64,000 nucleotides of DNA from Mangrovimonas yunxiaonensis (GCF_000733475.1 NZ_JPFK01000005.1:434001-498000), one strand, 5' to 3'; numbered from the stretch's first letter, positions 8,880-18,796 are shown. Numbers and translations: made by a program. The notes: generated by a model not told the origin, from the letters alone.

Positions 8880-11681
8880 ATGAAAAAAGGATTATTTATT
8901 TTTTTATTTGGAATGCTTTCTACAATTACAGCTGTTTCGCAGCAGACTGTGGTTAAAGGAAGTGTATCTGAAGGAGAGTCTTTCGAGCCTATCCCAGATG
9001 TTATTGTAACTATTGAAGGCAGCGAGCTTTCTACAACAACAAATGCTTCGGGAGAATTTCAGTTTTTGCAATCGGTGCCTTTAGGCGAACAGGTTTTGAA
9101 GGTTTCCAAAAGCGGGTATGTTTCTAAACGCTACCCCATTGTGGTTAACCAAGGACAAGAGGTTAACATTACCGACATGACGTTGGATAAAGTGGTTACA
9201 AAAGCCGATTTGTTTACCATTACCCTGTCTGACGATGAATTGAACGACGACACCAGCGGCATGGACAACATCTCTGGTTTGTTGCAGTCTTCTCAAGATG
9301 TGTTTCAACGCACAGCAGCTTTTGAGTTTAGCTCGTCTTTCTTTAGAGTAAGAGGTTTAGACTCTGAAAACGGTTCGGTTTTGATAAACGGAATCGAAAT
9401 GAACAAGCTGTACAACGGGCGTCCGCAATGGAGTAACTGGGGTGGCTTAAACGATGTGCTTCGCAACCAAGAATTAACCACGGGCTTACAGCCTTCGGCT
9501 TATAACTTTGGCGGTATTCTAGGAACAACCAACATGAACGTAAGAGCCTCGCAATACAGAGAAGGCGGCCGAATTACCTATTCAACATCTAACCGAAGCT
9601 ATACCAACCGCTTAATGGCAAGTTATGCCTCGGGCATGTTAAAAGGCGACTGGGCTTTTACCTTTATGGTAGGAAGACGTTGGGGTAAAGAAGGCTACCA
9701 AGAAGCCACACTTTACGATTCGAACTCGTTTTTTGCCTCTGTCGAGAAAAAACTTGGCGACAAGCACAGCATAAACTTCACCTCGATTTACACGCCTAAC
9801 CGACGCGGAAAATCGTCGCCAAACACTCAAGAAGTATACGATTTAAAAGGTATAAAGTACAACGAGTACTGGGGATGGTACGATGGTGAGAAGAAAAACT
9901 CAAGAATAAAAGAAATAGAAGAGCCTGTTTTAATGCTTAACCACTATTGGGATATTAGCAAGAAAACACAGTTAAATACTAATGTGGCTTACCAATTTGG
10001 TAAACAAGGAAATAGCCGTTTAGATTATGCTGGTGGTGGAAACCCTAGCCCGGCTTATTACCAAAATTTACCAAGTGCATTTTTAGAAGATGGCGATTTA
10101 GCAGGGGCCTATGCTGCCGAGCAAAATTTTATTAACGATGGCCAAATAGATTGGGAAACCATTATAGGGGCTAACCTAAACAATAACATTGCCGTTAATG
10201 GAAGCAATTATGCTGCTTACGCACTTTACGAAGATAGAAACGACGATAAGCAACTAATGGTAAACTCTATTTTAAGTTCAGAACTTAACGAGAACATTTT
10301 ATTAAATGCATCGATTAATTATAAAAAACTGAAATCGGAGAACTTTGCAGAGATTATCGACCTGCTTGGTAGTACCACAGGATACCTTAACAAAGATAGC
10401 TATGCGTTATCTGATGCCATGGCACCAAACGATTTAAACAATCCAGATTATGTGGCTTTTGAAGGCGATAGGTTTAAATATAACTACAATATTTTTGCCG
10501 ATGAGGTTTCTGGACACGCCCAAGCACAATTTAAGTACTCAAAAGTAGACTTTTACGCGGCAGCAAGCTATACCAATACCCAATACCAAAGAGAAGGGTT
10601 GTACAGAAACGGCCGTCATGCCAATAACTCGTATGGTAAAGGCGATAAGCTAACCTTTAATGGCTTTGGTGCCAAGGGAGGGTTTACCTATAAAATTTCA
10701 GGAAAACACCTTATCGATGTTAATGGTGGGTATATTACACAAGCTCCAAACTTTAGAAACGTGTTTACCAATTCTAGAGAAAGCCATGATTACGTAGGTA
10801 CGGTAAACGGCAACAAACTTTCTAATGTAGAGTTGGTTGAAGAAAAAATTACTTCGGTCGATGCAAGTTATATTTTCCGTTCGCCAATAGTGAACGCTAA
10901 ATTAACAGGGTACTATACCCTAATGGAAGATGCTAACGAAATCTCATTCTTCTTTACCCAAGGAGGAAGCGGAACAGGATTCCTACAGGAAGTTCTAACA
11001 GGTATCGATAAGCAACATATTGGAGGAGAACTAGGCATCGAAGCCCAAGTGTTACCAACCCTTAAACTTAAAGGGGTAGCTTCTGTAGGGCAGTTTACTT
11101 ATGCCAACAACCCTAATATTTATACAACCTCCAGTTCAGAAGATTTTGTAAACGATGCCGGTGTAGATTTGGTAGCAGACAACGAGGTATCGGTAGCAAA
11201 TTTAAAAGATTATAAATTAGCGAGTGGCCCACAGCACGCATACTCTGTAGGGTTCGAGTACCGCGATCCAGATTACTGGTGGTTTGGTGCAACCGTAAAT
11301 TATTTTAACAATACGTATGTCGATGTAAGCCCATTAGCAAGATCGGAAAGATTTTACCTAGCAGATGATGGCCTGCCATTTAATGACTACAATGAAAATG
11401 TAGCCCAAGAGCTTTTAAAGCAAGAAAAATTTGACGATTATTTTACAGTGAATTTAATAGGAGGAAAGTCTTGGAAAGTAGGCGACTATTACATTGGCCT
11501 TTTTGCTAGTGTTAACAACCTACTAGATGAAGTATACAAAACAGGTGGTTACGAACAAGGAAGACGTTCTGATTACAGAACCCTTAGAGACGACGTAAAC
11601 CTGCCTAAACGTGTGTTTGGACCAAAATATTGGTACGGACGTGGGGCTACTTACTTTGTAAACCTTAACTTTAGATTCTAA
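8880..11681 (+). CDS. TonB-dependent receptor with carboxypeptidase-like regulatory domain
   Basis: Outer-membrane transporter of 933 residues. The start at 8880 gives a standard signal peptide (KKGLFIFLFGMLSTITAVS, then QQ). A regulatory-like domain (about 22-105: VVKGSVSEGESFEPIPDVIV, NASGEFQFLQSVPLG) precedes a plug domain (about 120-240: FFRVRGLDSENGSVLINGIEM, LQPSAYNFGGILGTTNM) and a long barrel ending FVNLNFRF. Its plug lacks the typical TonB box wording seen in SusC proteins and there is no SusD. It is followed after 43 bases by a DUF5689 lipoprotein, likely its surface partner, and flanked by two EEP nucleases. Import of nucleic-acid fragments is an inference from this context. Confidence 0.92.
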   Translation: MKKGLFIFLFGMLSTITAVSQQTVVKGSVSEGESFEPIPDVIVTIEGSELSTTTNASGEFQFLQSVPLGEQVLKVSKSGYVSKRYPIVVNQGQEVNITDMTLDKVVTKADLFTITLSDDELNDDTSGMDNISGLLQSSQDVFQRTAAFEFSSSFFRVRGLDSENGSVLINGIEMNKLYNGRPQWSNWGGLNDVLRNQELTTGLQPSAYNFGGILGTTNMNVRASQYREGGRITYSTSNRSYTNRLMASYASGMLKGDWAFTFMVGRRWGKEGYQEATLYDSNSFFASVEKKLGDKHSINFTSIYTPNRRGKSSPNTQEVYDLKGIKYNEYWGWYDGEKKNSRIKEIEEPVLMLNHYWDISKKTQLNTNVAYQFGKQGNSRLDYAGGGNPSPAYYQNLPSAFLEDGDLAGAYAAEQNFINDGQIDWETIIGANLNNNIAVNGSNYAAYALYEDRNDDKQLMVNSILSSELNENILLNASINYKKLKSENFAEIIDLLGSTTGYLNKDSYALSDAMAPNDLNNPDYVAFEGDRFKYNYNIFADEVSGHAQAQFKYSKVDFYAAASYTNTQYQREGLYRNGRHANNSYGKGDKLTFNGFGAKGGFTYKISGKHLIDVNGGYITQAPNFRNVFTNSRESHDYVGTVNGNKLSNVELVEEKITSVDASYIFRSPIVNAKLTGYYTLMEDANEISFFFTQGGSGTGFLQEVLTGIDKQHIGGELGIEAQVLPTLKLKGVASVGQFTYANNPNIYTTSSSEDFVNDAGVDLVADNEVSVANLKDYKLASGPQHAYSVGFEYRDPDYWWFGATVNYFNNTYVDVSPLARSERFYLADDGLPFNDYNENVAQELLKQEKFDDYFTVNLIGGKSWKVGDYYIGLFASVNNLLDEVYKTGGYEQGRRSDYRTLRDDVNLPKRVFGPKYWYGRGATYFVNLNFRF

Positions 11682-11724
11682 AAAAAACTGAAAAAGAATA
11701 CATTAATTAAAAACATTAAAACTT

Positions 11725-13170
11725 ATGAAAGCGAATAAATTTTTAACACTGTTTTTTGGTATGATAGCGGCCTTAGCTATTGTATCATGTGTTCAGGATG
11801 ATGATTTTAACATCCCATCTTCTTTTGGCGATGAAGAAAATGAAAAACTTGAAGCATTAATCGCTTCTTCAACTGTAATAAGTATAGCAGAAGCGAAGGC
11901 CATGTACGAAGAGGGCGAATTTATAGACCCTGTAGATACCGAAATCTATATAAAAGGTTATGTGTCGTCTTCCGATAGAACAGGAAACTTCTTTAAGGAG
12001 TTCTTTATCCAAGATTCGCCAACAAACCCAACCACGGCCATTAAAGTGGTTTTAAACCTAGTAGATACCTATAACAAATACAATGTAGGTCGTGAGGTTT
12101 ATGTCAACTTAAACGGACTTTATATTGGTGAAGAGCGTGTTGGTAATGGGGTAATAACCATTGGTGGCGGAACAGAAACCGACCAATACGGAACGACTGT
12201 TACACAGTTAAGCAGCAATCAAACGCAAAACAAAGTATTACGTTCAACAGTTACCGAAGAAATGGTGCCGTTAGAAGTAAGCTTTTCACAAATTTCTGGA
12301 GCTCACGTAGGACTTTTAGTAAAAGTTAATGGTGTAGAGTTTGAAGATAGTTTAGAAGGAGAACGTTATTTCGATTCGGAGCAGGATTTCGATACAAGAA
12401 GAACCTTACAAGCATGCGACGGGTTCGATTATTCAAACTTTCAGTTAGAAACAAGTGCCTTTGCTTCGTTTAAGTACGAATTATTACCTACTGCAAACGG
12501 TGCTATTACTGCTGTGGTTAACAAAACTTTCGATGGCGCTAGCTTGGTGTTAGCATTAAACGATTTAGACGGTGTAAACTTTACCGATACAAGATGTTCT
12601 TTGTTGAATATTGAGGATTTCTCGGTGGTTTTAGAAGAAGATTTTGAGTCTATGCCAACAGGTACTACTGTTAGTGGTAATGGATGGACTGCTTACGCAG
12701 AGGAAGGGAACTACAATTGGAGAGTTCTTAATTCTAGCGACAATCAAAACAACACGAACATTGCTTCTATGGGAGCTTATAACTCGGGAACGCCAGTAAA
12801 TATAGCTTGGTTAATTTCCCCTGCTATCGATTTGGATGCACAAGACCTTGAGTTTGTTAGTTTTGAATCGTCTAATAGTTTTTCTGATGATAGTGAATTA
12901 GAATTGTTAATATCAACCGATTGGGATGGAAACCAGGCAAACATTGCTACAGCGACATGGAGCGCATTGCCAGGGACAATAGTGGGTGATAGCACTCATT
13001 ACCAAGATTGGGTAGGGTCTGGACTAATTAGTTTAAGCGAGTACTCGGGTAATGTTTATATTGCATTTAAATATGTAGGAGGCGATAATAGTGGTAGTAA
13101 TGCTCCAAGTACAGGAACTATTGATGGTACCTTTGAAATAGATAATTTTAGAGTATTGGTTGAAAACTAA
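11725..13170 (+). CDS. DUF5689 / choice-of-anchor J lipoprotein
   Basis: Predicted surface lipoprotein of 481 residues: the signal ends AIVSC (Cys22) followed by VQDDD, an acidic stretch of the kind linked to surface export in Bacteroidota. Residues about 50-300 match the DUF5689 type (EIYIKGYVSSSDRTGNFFKE, FIQDSPTNPT, a five-stranded OB-fold-like pattern). Residues about 305-480 match a choice-of-anchor J domain (LEEDFESMPTG, WLISPAIDLDAQDLEFVSFE, FEIDNFRVL), a jelly-roll domain usually involved in binding. Directly downstream of the TonB receptor in the same transcription unit, it could capture the receptor's ligand. An OB-like fold beside nucleases hints at nucleic acids, but that is inference. 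Confidence 0.85.
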   Translation: MKANKFLTLFFGMIAALAIVSCVQDDDFNIPSSFGDEENEKLEALIASSTVISIAEAKAMYEEGEFIDPVDTEIYIKGYVSSSDRTGNFFKEFFIQDSPTNPTTAIKVVLNLVDTYNKYNVGREVYVNLNGLYIGEERVGNGVITIGGGTETDQYGTTVTQLSSNQTQNKVLRSTVTEEMVPLEVSFSQISGAHVGLLVKVNGVEFEDSLEGERYFDSEQDFDTRRTLQACDGFDYSNFQLETSAFASFKYELLPTANGAITAVVNKTFDGASLVLALNDLDGVNFTDTRCSLLNIEDFSVVLEEDFESMPTGTTVSGNGWTAYAEEGNYNWRVLNSSDNQNNTNIASMGAYNSGTPVNIAWLISPAIDLDAQDLEFVSFESSNSFSDDSELELLISTDWDGNQANIATATWSALPGTIVGDSTHYQDWVGSGLISLSEYSGNVYIAFKYVGGDNSGSNAPSTGTIDGTFEIDNFRVLVEN

Positions 13171-13191
13171 TACATTATTGATTTAGAAATA

Positions 13192-13223
13192 TAAAAAAAC
13201 CTTGCAATTCGCGAGGTTTTTTT
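13192..13223. terminator. bidirectional terminator between convergent genes
   Basis: ACCTTGC (13199-13205) pairs with GCGAGGT (13211-13217, one G-U pair) around AATTC, flanked by A and T runs on both strands. Confidence 0.85.
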
Positions 13224-13225
13224 GT

Positions 13226-14170
13226 TTAAACGGTTTCCAAAACAATGTATACGGGAAAGTGGTCGCTATACCCGCCTTGGTATTTTTTACCAACATACGT
13301 CCTAAAGGGCGTGGCTTTGTATTTGCCTCTAAAAACCTGTAAAAAGCGCTCGTTAAAAATAGCGCTTTCTCTGTAGGTAAGTGCGCCTTGCTGCGTTTCA
13401 AAAAAATTGGTGCTAAACAAAATCTGATCAAATAAATTCCATGCTCTATAATGCACCGTGGTGCCTTTATTGTGTGATTGAAGCGTCGCCATAGGGTTGT
13501 AAAGGCCTTGAGTTTTCGAAAGATGCTTTAGGCTTTTGCTAAAGGGGTCGTCGTTAAAATCGCCTAAAACCAAAATTTTAGGATTGTCATGTTCAGCTTT
13601 TATAATATCTATAATTTCAATAACCTTTTTAGCAGCAGCCAGACGTTTTTGGGCCGTTACGTCCTCGCCACCATGACGCGATGGCCAATGGTTTACAAGA
13701 ACGTGTATAAGCGTGCCGTTTAAGGAGCCAGAGACCAAAAGAATGTCGCGCGTATAGTCCTTGCTGCCATCGTCGTTGTAAATGTTTAAGGGGAAGGTTT
13801 CGGTGTGAACCACATTAAAAACCCGTGTGTTGTAAAGTAAGGCGACATCAATGCCGCGTTCGTCGGGAGAGTTGTAGTGCACAAAATCGTAATGAAACGC
13901 TTTTAGGTCGCTTGCTGTGATTAAATCTTTTAAAACCCGTTTGTTTTCCACTTCGGCAAACCCAATAAGAGCAGGAGGAAACCCGGTGTCTTCCATTCCT
14001 ATATGTTTTATGGCATAACCAAGTTTGTGTATTTTATTGTAATACCGCTTGGACGTCCACTTTTTTGCCGAATCCGGTAAATAATCATCGTCATTGGTGG
14101 CCGCGTCATTGTAAATGTCAAAAAGATTTTCGAGATTGTAAAAGGCTATGGTAAATTGCTTTTTTTGCAT
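13226..14170 (-). CDS. EEP (DNase I-like) family protein without signal peptide
   Basis: A 314-residue paralogue of the nuclease at 7684-8739, with the same ordered motifs: IAFYNLENLFD near the N-terminus, FAEVENKRVL, RGIDVALLY, VNHWPSRHGGE, LGDFNDDP and YSDHFPVY at the C-terminus. It starts directly with MQKKQFTIAFYNLENLFD and has no signal peptide or lipobox, so unlike its paralogue it should be cytoplasmic. A secreted and a cytosolic copy around one uptake receptor would fit two-stage degradation of an imported phosphodiester, though this is inference. Active-site residues appear intact. Confidence 0.87.
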   Translation of the reverse strand: MQKKQFTIAFYNLENLFDIYNDAATNDDDYLPDSAKKWTSKRYYNKIHKLGYAIKHIGMEDTGFPPALIGFAEVENKRVLKDLITASDLKAFHYDFVHYNSPDERGIDVALLYNTRVFNVVHTETFPLNIYNDDGSKDYTRDILLVSGSLNGTLIHVLVNHWPSRHGGEDVTAQKRLAAAKKVIEIIDIIKAEHDNPKILVLGDFNDDPFSKSLKHLSKTQGLYNPMATLQSHNKGTTVHYRAWNLFDQILFSTNFFETQQGALTYRESAIFNERFLQVFRGKYKATPFRTYVGKKYQGGYSDHFPVYIVLETV

Positions 14171-14217
14171 GTTAAGACCTTATTTTCTATAAATATACAG
14201 ATTAATACATTTTCTAT

Positions 14218-14250
14218 TTTGCAAGAATTGCTTTAATACTTGTAACTTTG
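14218..14250 (+). promoter_or_regulatory. promoter of hflX
   Basis: A -33 TTTG (14218-14221) and a -7 TAACTTTG (14243-14250) are separated by 21 bases, a full Bacteroidota promoter. The ATG starts only five bases after the -7 box, so the transcript is predicted to be leaderless. Confidence 0.75.
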
Positions 14251-14255
14251 CATCT

Positions 14256-15476
14256 ATGTTAGAAAAGAAGAATATAGCGTTAGAGAGTGCTGTGCTGATT
14301 GGGGTAGTAACCCAAGATCAAGACGAGCAGAAGTCTAAAGAGTATTTAGACGAATTGGAGTTTTTAACATATACTGCCGGTGGTGAGGTGGTCAAGCGGT
14401 TTACCCAAAAGTTAGACACCCCCAATCCCAAAACCTTTATTGGCTCGGGTAAACTGGAGGATGTTAAGACGTTTATTAAGGAACACGAGGTGGGAACGGC
14501 TATTTTTGACGACGAGCTTTCGCCGGCCCAAGAGCGTAACATCAGTAGGATTTTAGAGTGTAAGGTTTTAGACAGAACAAACTTAATTTTAGACATCTTT
14601 GCCCAACGTGCAACAACCAGCTACGCCAGAACACAGGTAGAGTTGGCACAATGCGAATACTTGTTGCCGCGATTAAAAGGGATGTGGACCCACTTAGAAA
14701 GGCAAAAAGGAGGTATTGGTATGCGTGGTCCCGGAGAAACCGAAATAGAAACCGATAGACGTATTGTACGCGATAAAATAGCCCTGCTAAAAGAAAAAAT
14801 AAAAACCATCGATAAACAAATGGCGGTTCAGCGTGGTAACCGCGGGCAATTAATTCGTGTGGCCTTGGTGGGGTATACCAACGTTGGCAAATCGACCTTA
14901 ATGAATGTGGTGAGTAAAAGTGAGGTCTTTGCCGAAAACAAACTGTTTGCCACATTAGATACAACGGTAAGAAAAGTTGTGATTAAAAACCTACCGTTTT
15001 TAATGACCGATACCGTTGGGTTTATAAGAAAATTGCCCACACAATTGGTTGAGAGTTTTAAGAGCACCTTAGATGAAGTTAGGGAGGCCGATTTGCTGTT
15101 GCACGTTGTAGACATTTCACACCCCAATTTTGAAGAGCACATCGAGTCGGTAAACAAAATATTAGACGAAATTAACAGTGCCGATAAGCCAATCATCATG
15201 GTGTTTAATAAAATTGATGCCTACGAAGCAGAACCTTTTGATGAAACCGATTTAATGACCCCGCGAACACCGGCCAACTATTCGTTAAAGGAATGGAAAC
15301 GCACCTGGATGAATAAAATGGAAGGCAACGTTTTGTTTATTTCAGCTTTAAATAAAGAAAATCTAGAGGCCTTCAGAAAAAAAGTATATCAAGAGGTAAG
15401 GCGCATTCATGTGACAAGATTCCCCTACAATAATTTTCTGTACCCCGACTACGATGAAAACGAGCAGCAAGAATAA
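14256..15476 (+). CDS. hflX: GTPase HflX
   Basis: Ribosome-associated GTPase of the Obg-HflX family that splits stalled 70S ribosomes; 406 residues, a normal length. The N-terminal HflX domain (about 10-200) contains FIGSGKLEDV, FDDELSPAQERN and GPGETEIETDRR. The G domain has the P-loop GYTNVGKST at 206-214, ATLDTT (G2), DTVGFIRKLP (G3) and NKID (G4), followed by a short C-terminal domain. The ATG lies five bases after a strong -7 promoter box, implying a leaderless mRNA. The next gene on the same strand starts 64 bases later. Confidence 0.97.
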   Translation: MLEKKNIALESAVLIGVVTQDQDEQKSKEYLDELEFLTYTAGGEVVKRFTQKLDTPNPKTFIGSGKLEDVKTFIKEHEVGTAIFDDELSPAQERNISRILECKVLDRTNLILDIFAQRATTSYARTQVELAQCEYLLPRLKGMWTHLERQKGGIGMRGPGETEIETDRRIVRDKIALLKEKIKTIDKQMAVQRGNRGQLIRVALVGYTNVGKSTLMNVVSKSEVFAENKLFATLDTTVRKVVIKNLPFLMTDTVGFIRKLPTQLVESFKSTLDEVREADLLLHVVDISHPNFEEHIESVNKILDEINSADKPIIMVFNKIDAYEAEPFDETDLMTPRTPANYSLKEWKRTWMNKMEGNVLFISALNKENLEAFRKKVYQEVRRIHVTRFPYNNFLYPDYDENEQQE

Positions 15477-15540
15477 GAGGAACAGTGCTGTTAAAAAAGA
15501 AACCAACCAATAAACAAGCCGCTTTAACGTTTTAACGTAT

Positions 15541-17793
15541 ATGGGAAAAATAAAGGCGTTATTTAAAAGTAAGCTTACCAAATGGTTGGCAATGGCTTGT
15601 GGTGGGGTGGTATTGTTTTTTTTACTGCTTTATGGTGGTGTTTATGTCGGGGTTTTTGGTAAACTGCCTTCAAAAGAGGCTCTAGGAGCTTTAAAGCAGG
15701 AAAAAGCCACCCAAGTTTTAGATAAAAATGGCACGTTAATAGGGAAGTACTACATTTACGATAGGCAGCCTTTAGCCTATAAAGCGTTTCCTAAGCATTT
15801 AATAGACGCCCTTATTGCCACCGAGGATGTGCGCTTTTACGAGCACAATGGTATTGATGGTAAGAGTTTGCTTCGGGTTTTTTTTAAGAACATTCTTATG
15901 GGCGATGCCTCGGCAGGTGGTGGTAGTACCATAACCCTTCAATTGGCCAAAAACCTGTATGGCAGGCAGCAATACGCCTTGTTTGGCGTGCTTATAAATA
16001 AATTTAAGGAGGCCGCAGTAGCAAGACGCCTAGAAGCTGTTTATTCAAAAAAAGAGCTGCTAACCCTCTATTTAAACACCGTGCCATTTCCAGATAATAC
16101 CTATGGCATAGAAAGTGCTTCGCAAAAGTTTTTTAATAAAACGGCTTCGGCTTTAACCGTATCAGAGGCAGCAACCCTAATTGGCACATTAAAAGCCAAT
16201 AGTTATTACAACCCCAGAAAGTATTTAAAAAGAAGCGAAGCCAGACGCAATGTGGTTTTAGACCAAATGGTGAACTATAGTTTTATGGATAAGGCTGAAG
16301 CCGAAAAAATAAAACAGGACAGCTTAACATTGGATTACCATTCTTTTAATCACGATGTGGGTCTAGCGCCCTATTTTAGGGCTCAAGTTAAAAAAGAAGT
16401 TAGCCAGATTTTAAAAGACCATAAAAAACCGAATGGCAATCGTTACGATCTTTATCGGGACGGATTGGTCATTCATACCACCCTAGATGCAACCATGCAG
16501 CAATATGCCGAAGCAGCGATGCGTGAACACCTAAAGGCTCTACAGAAGCGTTATGAAGCCTCTTATGGCGAAGCAGCACCGTGGCAGAATAAGGACTTTT
16601 TAATACAAACCCTAAAGAAAACGCCCGCTTTTCGCCAGCTTAAAAGCAAGGGTCTGAGCGATGCGGCCGTTATGGATACGTTGGCAATAAAACGAGAGTT
16701 AAATGTGTTTAACTGGGATGAAACGCCTACACAATCCATGTCGGTAATCGATAGTTTGTCGCACTATTTAAAGTTTTTAAATACAGGCATGTTGTCTGTA
16801 GAACCAGCAACAGGCGCTATAAGAACCTATATTGGAGGGGTTGATTACCGTTATTTTAAATACGATCACGTCTCGCAAAGCCAACGCCAAGTGGGATCGA
16901 CCTTTAAGCCTTTTGTTTATACTTCGGCCATAGAATCGGGTATAAAGCCTTGTAAATACTATACGTTAGAAGCCATAACCTATACCAATTACGACAACTG
17001 GAAGCCAACCAATTCGGGCGAAGCTCCAGAAAATGCAAAACATCTTAACTACAGTTTAGAAAAGGCGTTAAGCCAATCGGTAAATACAATTGCCGTTAAG
17101 GTGTTGCACGATGTGGGTATTTCTAAGGTTATTGCGCAAGCCCAAAAAATGGGCCTTAAAACAGAGCTTCCCGCCGAACCTTCTTTAGCCTTGGGAACTG
17201 CCGAAATAACCATTAAGGAATTGGCTGGCGCTTATGCTAGTTTTGTTAATGAAAGCAGGCCGGTAACGCCGTATATGATTTCAAAAATTGAAGACCAACG
17301 CGGTGATGAGATTGTGGCGTTCAAACCCGAAATTAACCAAGAAAAAGCATTTACCGATTATACACGGCAGGTTATGATGCAGTTTATGCAAGCAACAGTA
17401 AACTCGGGAACAGCGCATAGACTGCAGTCTGTTTACGGGTTGCAAAATGCCATTGCAGGAAAAACAGGAACAACACAAGACAATAAGGATGGTTGGTTTG
17501 TGGGCATTACCCCAAATTTAGTAGCTGTGACTTGGGTTGGAAACGACGATTACAATATTGGTTTTAAAACAACTGGTTTGGGCCAAGGGGCCAATTCGGC
17601 ATTGCCTATATTTGCTAAGTTTTATCAAAAACTAAATCGCGATAGCGCATTTAATGCCATTACAAGAGCCGCATTCGAAACTCCCGATAAAGATGTTTTA
17701 AACGATTTGGATTGCCAACCCGAAAAAGAAGATGGTTTTTTTAAGCGCCTGTTTAAAAGCAACAAAAAAACCAAGGAATTTAAAGCAAACTAA
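15541..17793 (+). CDS. bifunctional class A penicillin-binding protein (transglycosylase/transpeptidase)
   Basis: Inner-membrane enzyme of 750 residues that polymerises glycan strands and cross-links stem peptides in the periplasm. A short cytoplasmic tail and one transmembrane helix (about 13-37) precede a GT51 domain with catalytic Glu95 in ATEDVRFYEHNG, the GGSTITLQLAKNLYGR motif and a second-Glu region KKELLTLYLNTV. The transpeptidase domain has S453-T-F-K456, SQSVNT (SxN) and K641-T-G-T. The C-terminal extension is basic. It is PBP1a-like, but Bacteroidota paralogues vary, so no symbol is given. A terminator follows immediately. Confidence 0.95.
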   Translation: MGKIKALFKSKLTKWLAMACGGVVLFFLLLYGGVYVGVFGKLPSKEALGALKQEKATQVLDKNGTLIGKYYIYDRQPLAYKAFPKHLIDALIATEDVRFYEHNGIDGKSLLRVFFKNILMGDASAGGGSTITLQLAKNLYGRQQYALFGVLINKFKEAAVARRLEAVYSKKELLTLYLNTVPFPDNTYGIESASQKFFNKTASALTVSEAATLIGTLKANSYYNPRKYLKRSEARRNVVLDQMVNYSFMDKAEAEKIKQDSLTLDYHSFNHDVGLAPYFRAQVKKEVSQILKDHKKPNGNRYDLYRDGLVIHTTLDATMQQYAEAAMREHLKALQKRYEASYGEAAPWQNKDFLIQTLKKTPAFRQLKSKGLSDAAVMDTLAIKRELNVFNWDETPTQSMSVIDSLSHYLKFLNTGMLSVEPATGAIRTYIGGVDYRYFKYDHVSQSQRQVGSTFKPFVYTSAIESGIKPCKYYTLEAITYTNYDNWKPTNSGEAPENAKHLNYSLEKALSQSVNTIAVKVLHDVGISKVIAQAQKMGLKTELPAEPSLALGTAEITIKELAGAYASFVNESRPVTPYMISKIEDQRGDEIVAFKPEINQEKAFTDYTRQVMMQFMQATVNSGTAHRLQSVYGLQNAIAGKTGTTQDNKDGWFVGITPNLVAVTWVGNDDYNIGFKTTGLGQGANSALPIFAKFYQKLNRDSAFNAITRAAFETPDKDVLNDLDCQPEKEDGFFKRLFKSNKKTKEFKAN

Positions 17794-17833
17794 CAAAAAA
17801 AGCACCCAGAGTTTTATGCTGAGTGCTTTTTTA
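17794..17833. terminator. terminator after the penicillin-binding protein gene
   Basis: AGCACCCAG (17801-17809) pairs with CTGAGTGCT (17819-17827), one mismatch, with A and T runs on the two sides. It can serve both convergent genes. Confidence 0.82.
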
Positions 17834-17854
17834 TTTGGTGTTGCTAAGCTGCGT

Positions 17855-18796
17855 TTAAAACGAATAGCTAAGCCCTACTGTTGTGTATACTTGTAAGTCG
17901 TTGTCTACATTATCAAACGTAGGAGCAGGATCTGTAGCTGTGGTTGCATCGTATTGTCCTAAAGCGTAGTTTAACGCTTCCTGTTTGTTGTTTCTTAAGC
18001 CAAGCTCAAAGCCAATTCCTATGCCCTTCCAAAGTGAATAGCTGGCAGAGTTAATCCAGGTCCAGTTAGAAAGATCGGCATCTTTATAGCTTTGGAAAGC
18101 CGATAGGTTTGACATGAATTTTAAGTCGCCAAAGCTCTTGGTGTAGTTAGCAACAATTTTTGCACCCAAAGACGAATGGAAAACAGTTTCGTTATCGGCA
18201 AAAACAAAGTTGTAGTTTAATGGGTGGACCACTACGGTTAAATCGGCATTAGGTCTCCAAGTAGCACCAACACCAACATCTAGATAGCCTGGGTCGTTAA
18301 AGTTGTTTAGTAGTGTGGTTCTGTATTCTGCCAAGGTCGATGCCGCGATGGTTTTGGTTAGGTTATAACCAAAAAGCGAGGAAATGTTAAAAACATCGGT
18401 CGCTTCACGCCAATCTGTATCGTCATTTGGATCATCTTTATCATCAAATTTTATCCAGCTTAGGTTTACGTTGGCATTGTTATACCAAAAATAATCTTCT
18501 TTAATTAATTTGGCATAGGGACTAAACGTAATTCCAATATTACCTGAAGAGTTGTTTGGCGAGCCTTGGGCGTACCAGTTGTTAAATTCCGAAAAACTAC
18601 CACCAATAATTCCAATGGCACCAATGCGCCAGCCAGGCATAGCATCTATTTGTTTCTGTAAGGCATCAACCTTGCCTTGAAGGACCGCTATAGAGTCTTT
18701 CTTAGTGGCTTGTTCTGCCTTTAACTCGTCCATCGTTTGGGCTTGAGCCAAAACGGTGAAACCAATAAAAGTTAATGAAAGGATTAATTTTCTCAT
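17855..18796 (-). CDS. DUF3078 outer-membrane beta-barrel protein
   Basis: Exported protein of 313 residues: signal peptide about 1-19 (ending VLAQA), a short predicted coiled coil (about 20-52, with DELKAEQATKKDSIAVLQ) and then alternating amphipathic strands typical of a small outer-membrane barrel, ending in LSYSF. The WRIGAIGIIGGSFSEFNNWY region is characteristic of DUF3078. Function unknown. In flavobacteria this gene commonly trails the suf genes and DUF2480, as it does here, which is conserved synteny rather than evidence of a role in Fe-S assembly. Confidence 0.87.
   Translation of the reverse strand: MRKLILSLTFIGFTVLAQAQTMDELKAEQATKKDSIAVLQGKVDALQKQIDAMPGWRIGAIGIIGGSFSEFNNWYAQGSPNNSSGNIGITFSPYAKLIKEDYFWYNNANVNLSWIKFDDKDDPNDDTDWREATDVFNISSLFGYNLTKTIAASTLAEYRTTLLNNFNDPGYLDVGVGATWRPNADLTVVVHPLNYNFVFADNETVFHSSLGAKIVANYTKSFGDLKFMSNLSAFQSYKDADLSNWTWINSASYSLWKGIGIGFELGLRNNKQEALNYALGQYDATTATDPAPTFDNVDNDLQVYTTVGLSYSF

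Noticed and set aside
14318-15199. Several minus-strand open frames inside hflX
   Set aside because: They lie opposite conserved HflX motifs and have no family features; codon bias of the sense strand explains them.
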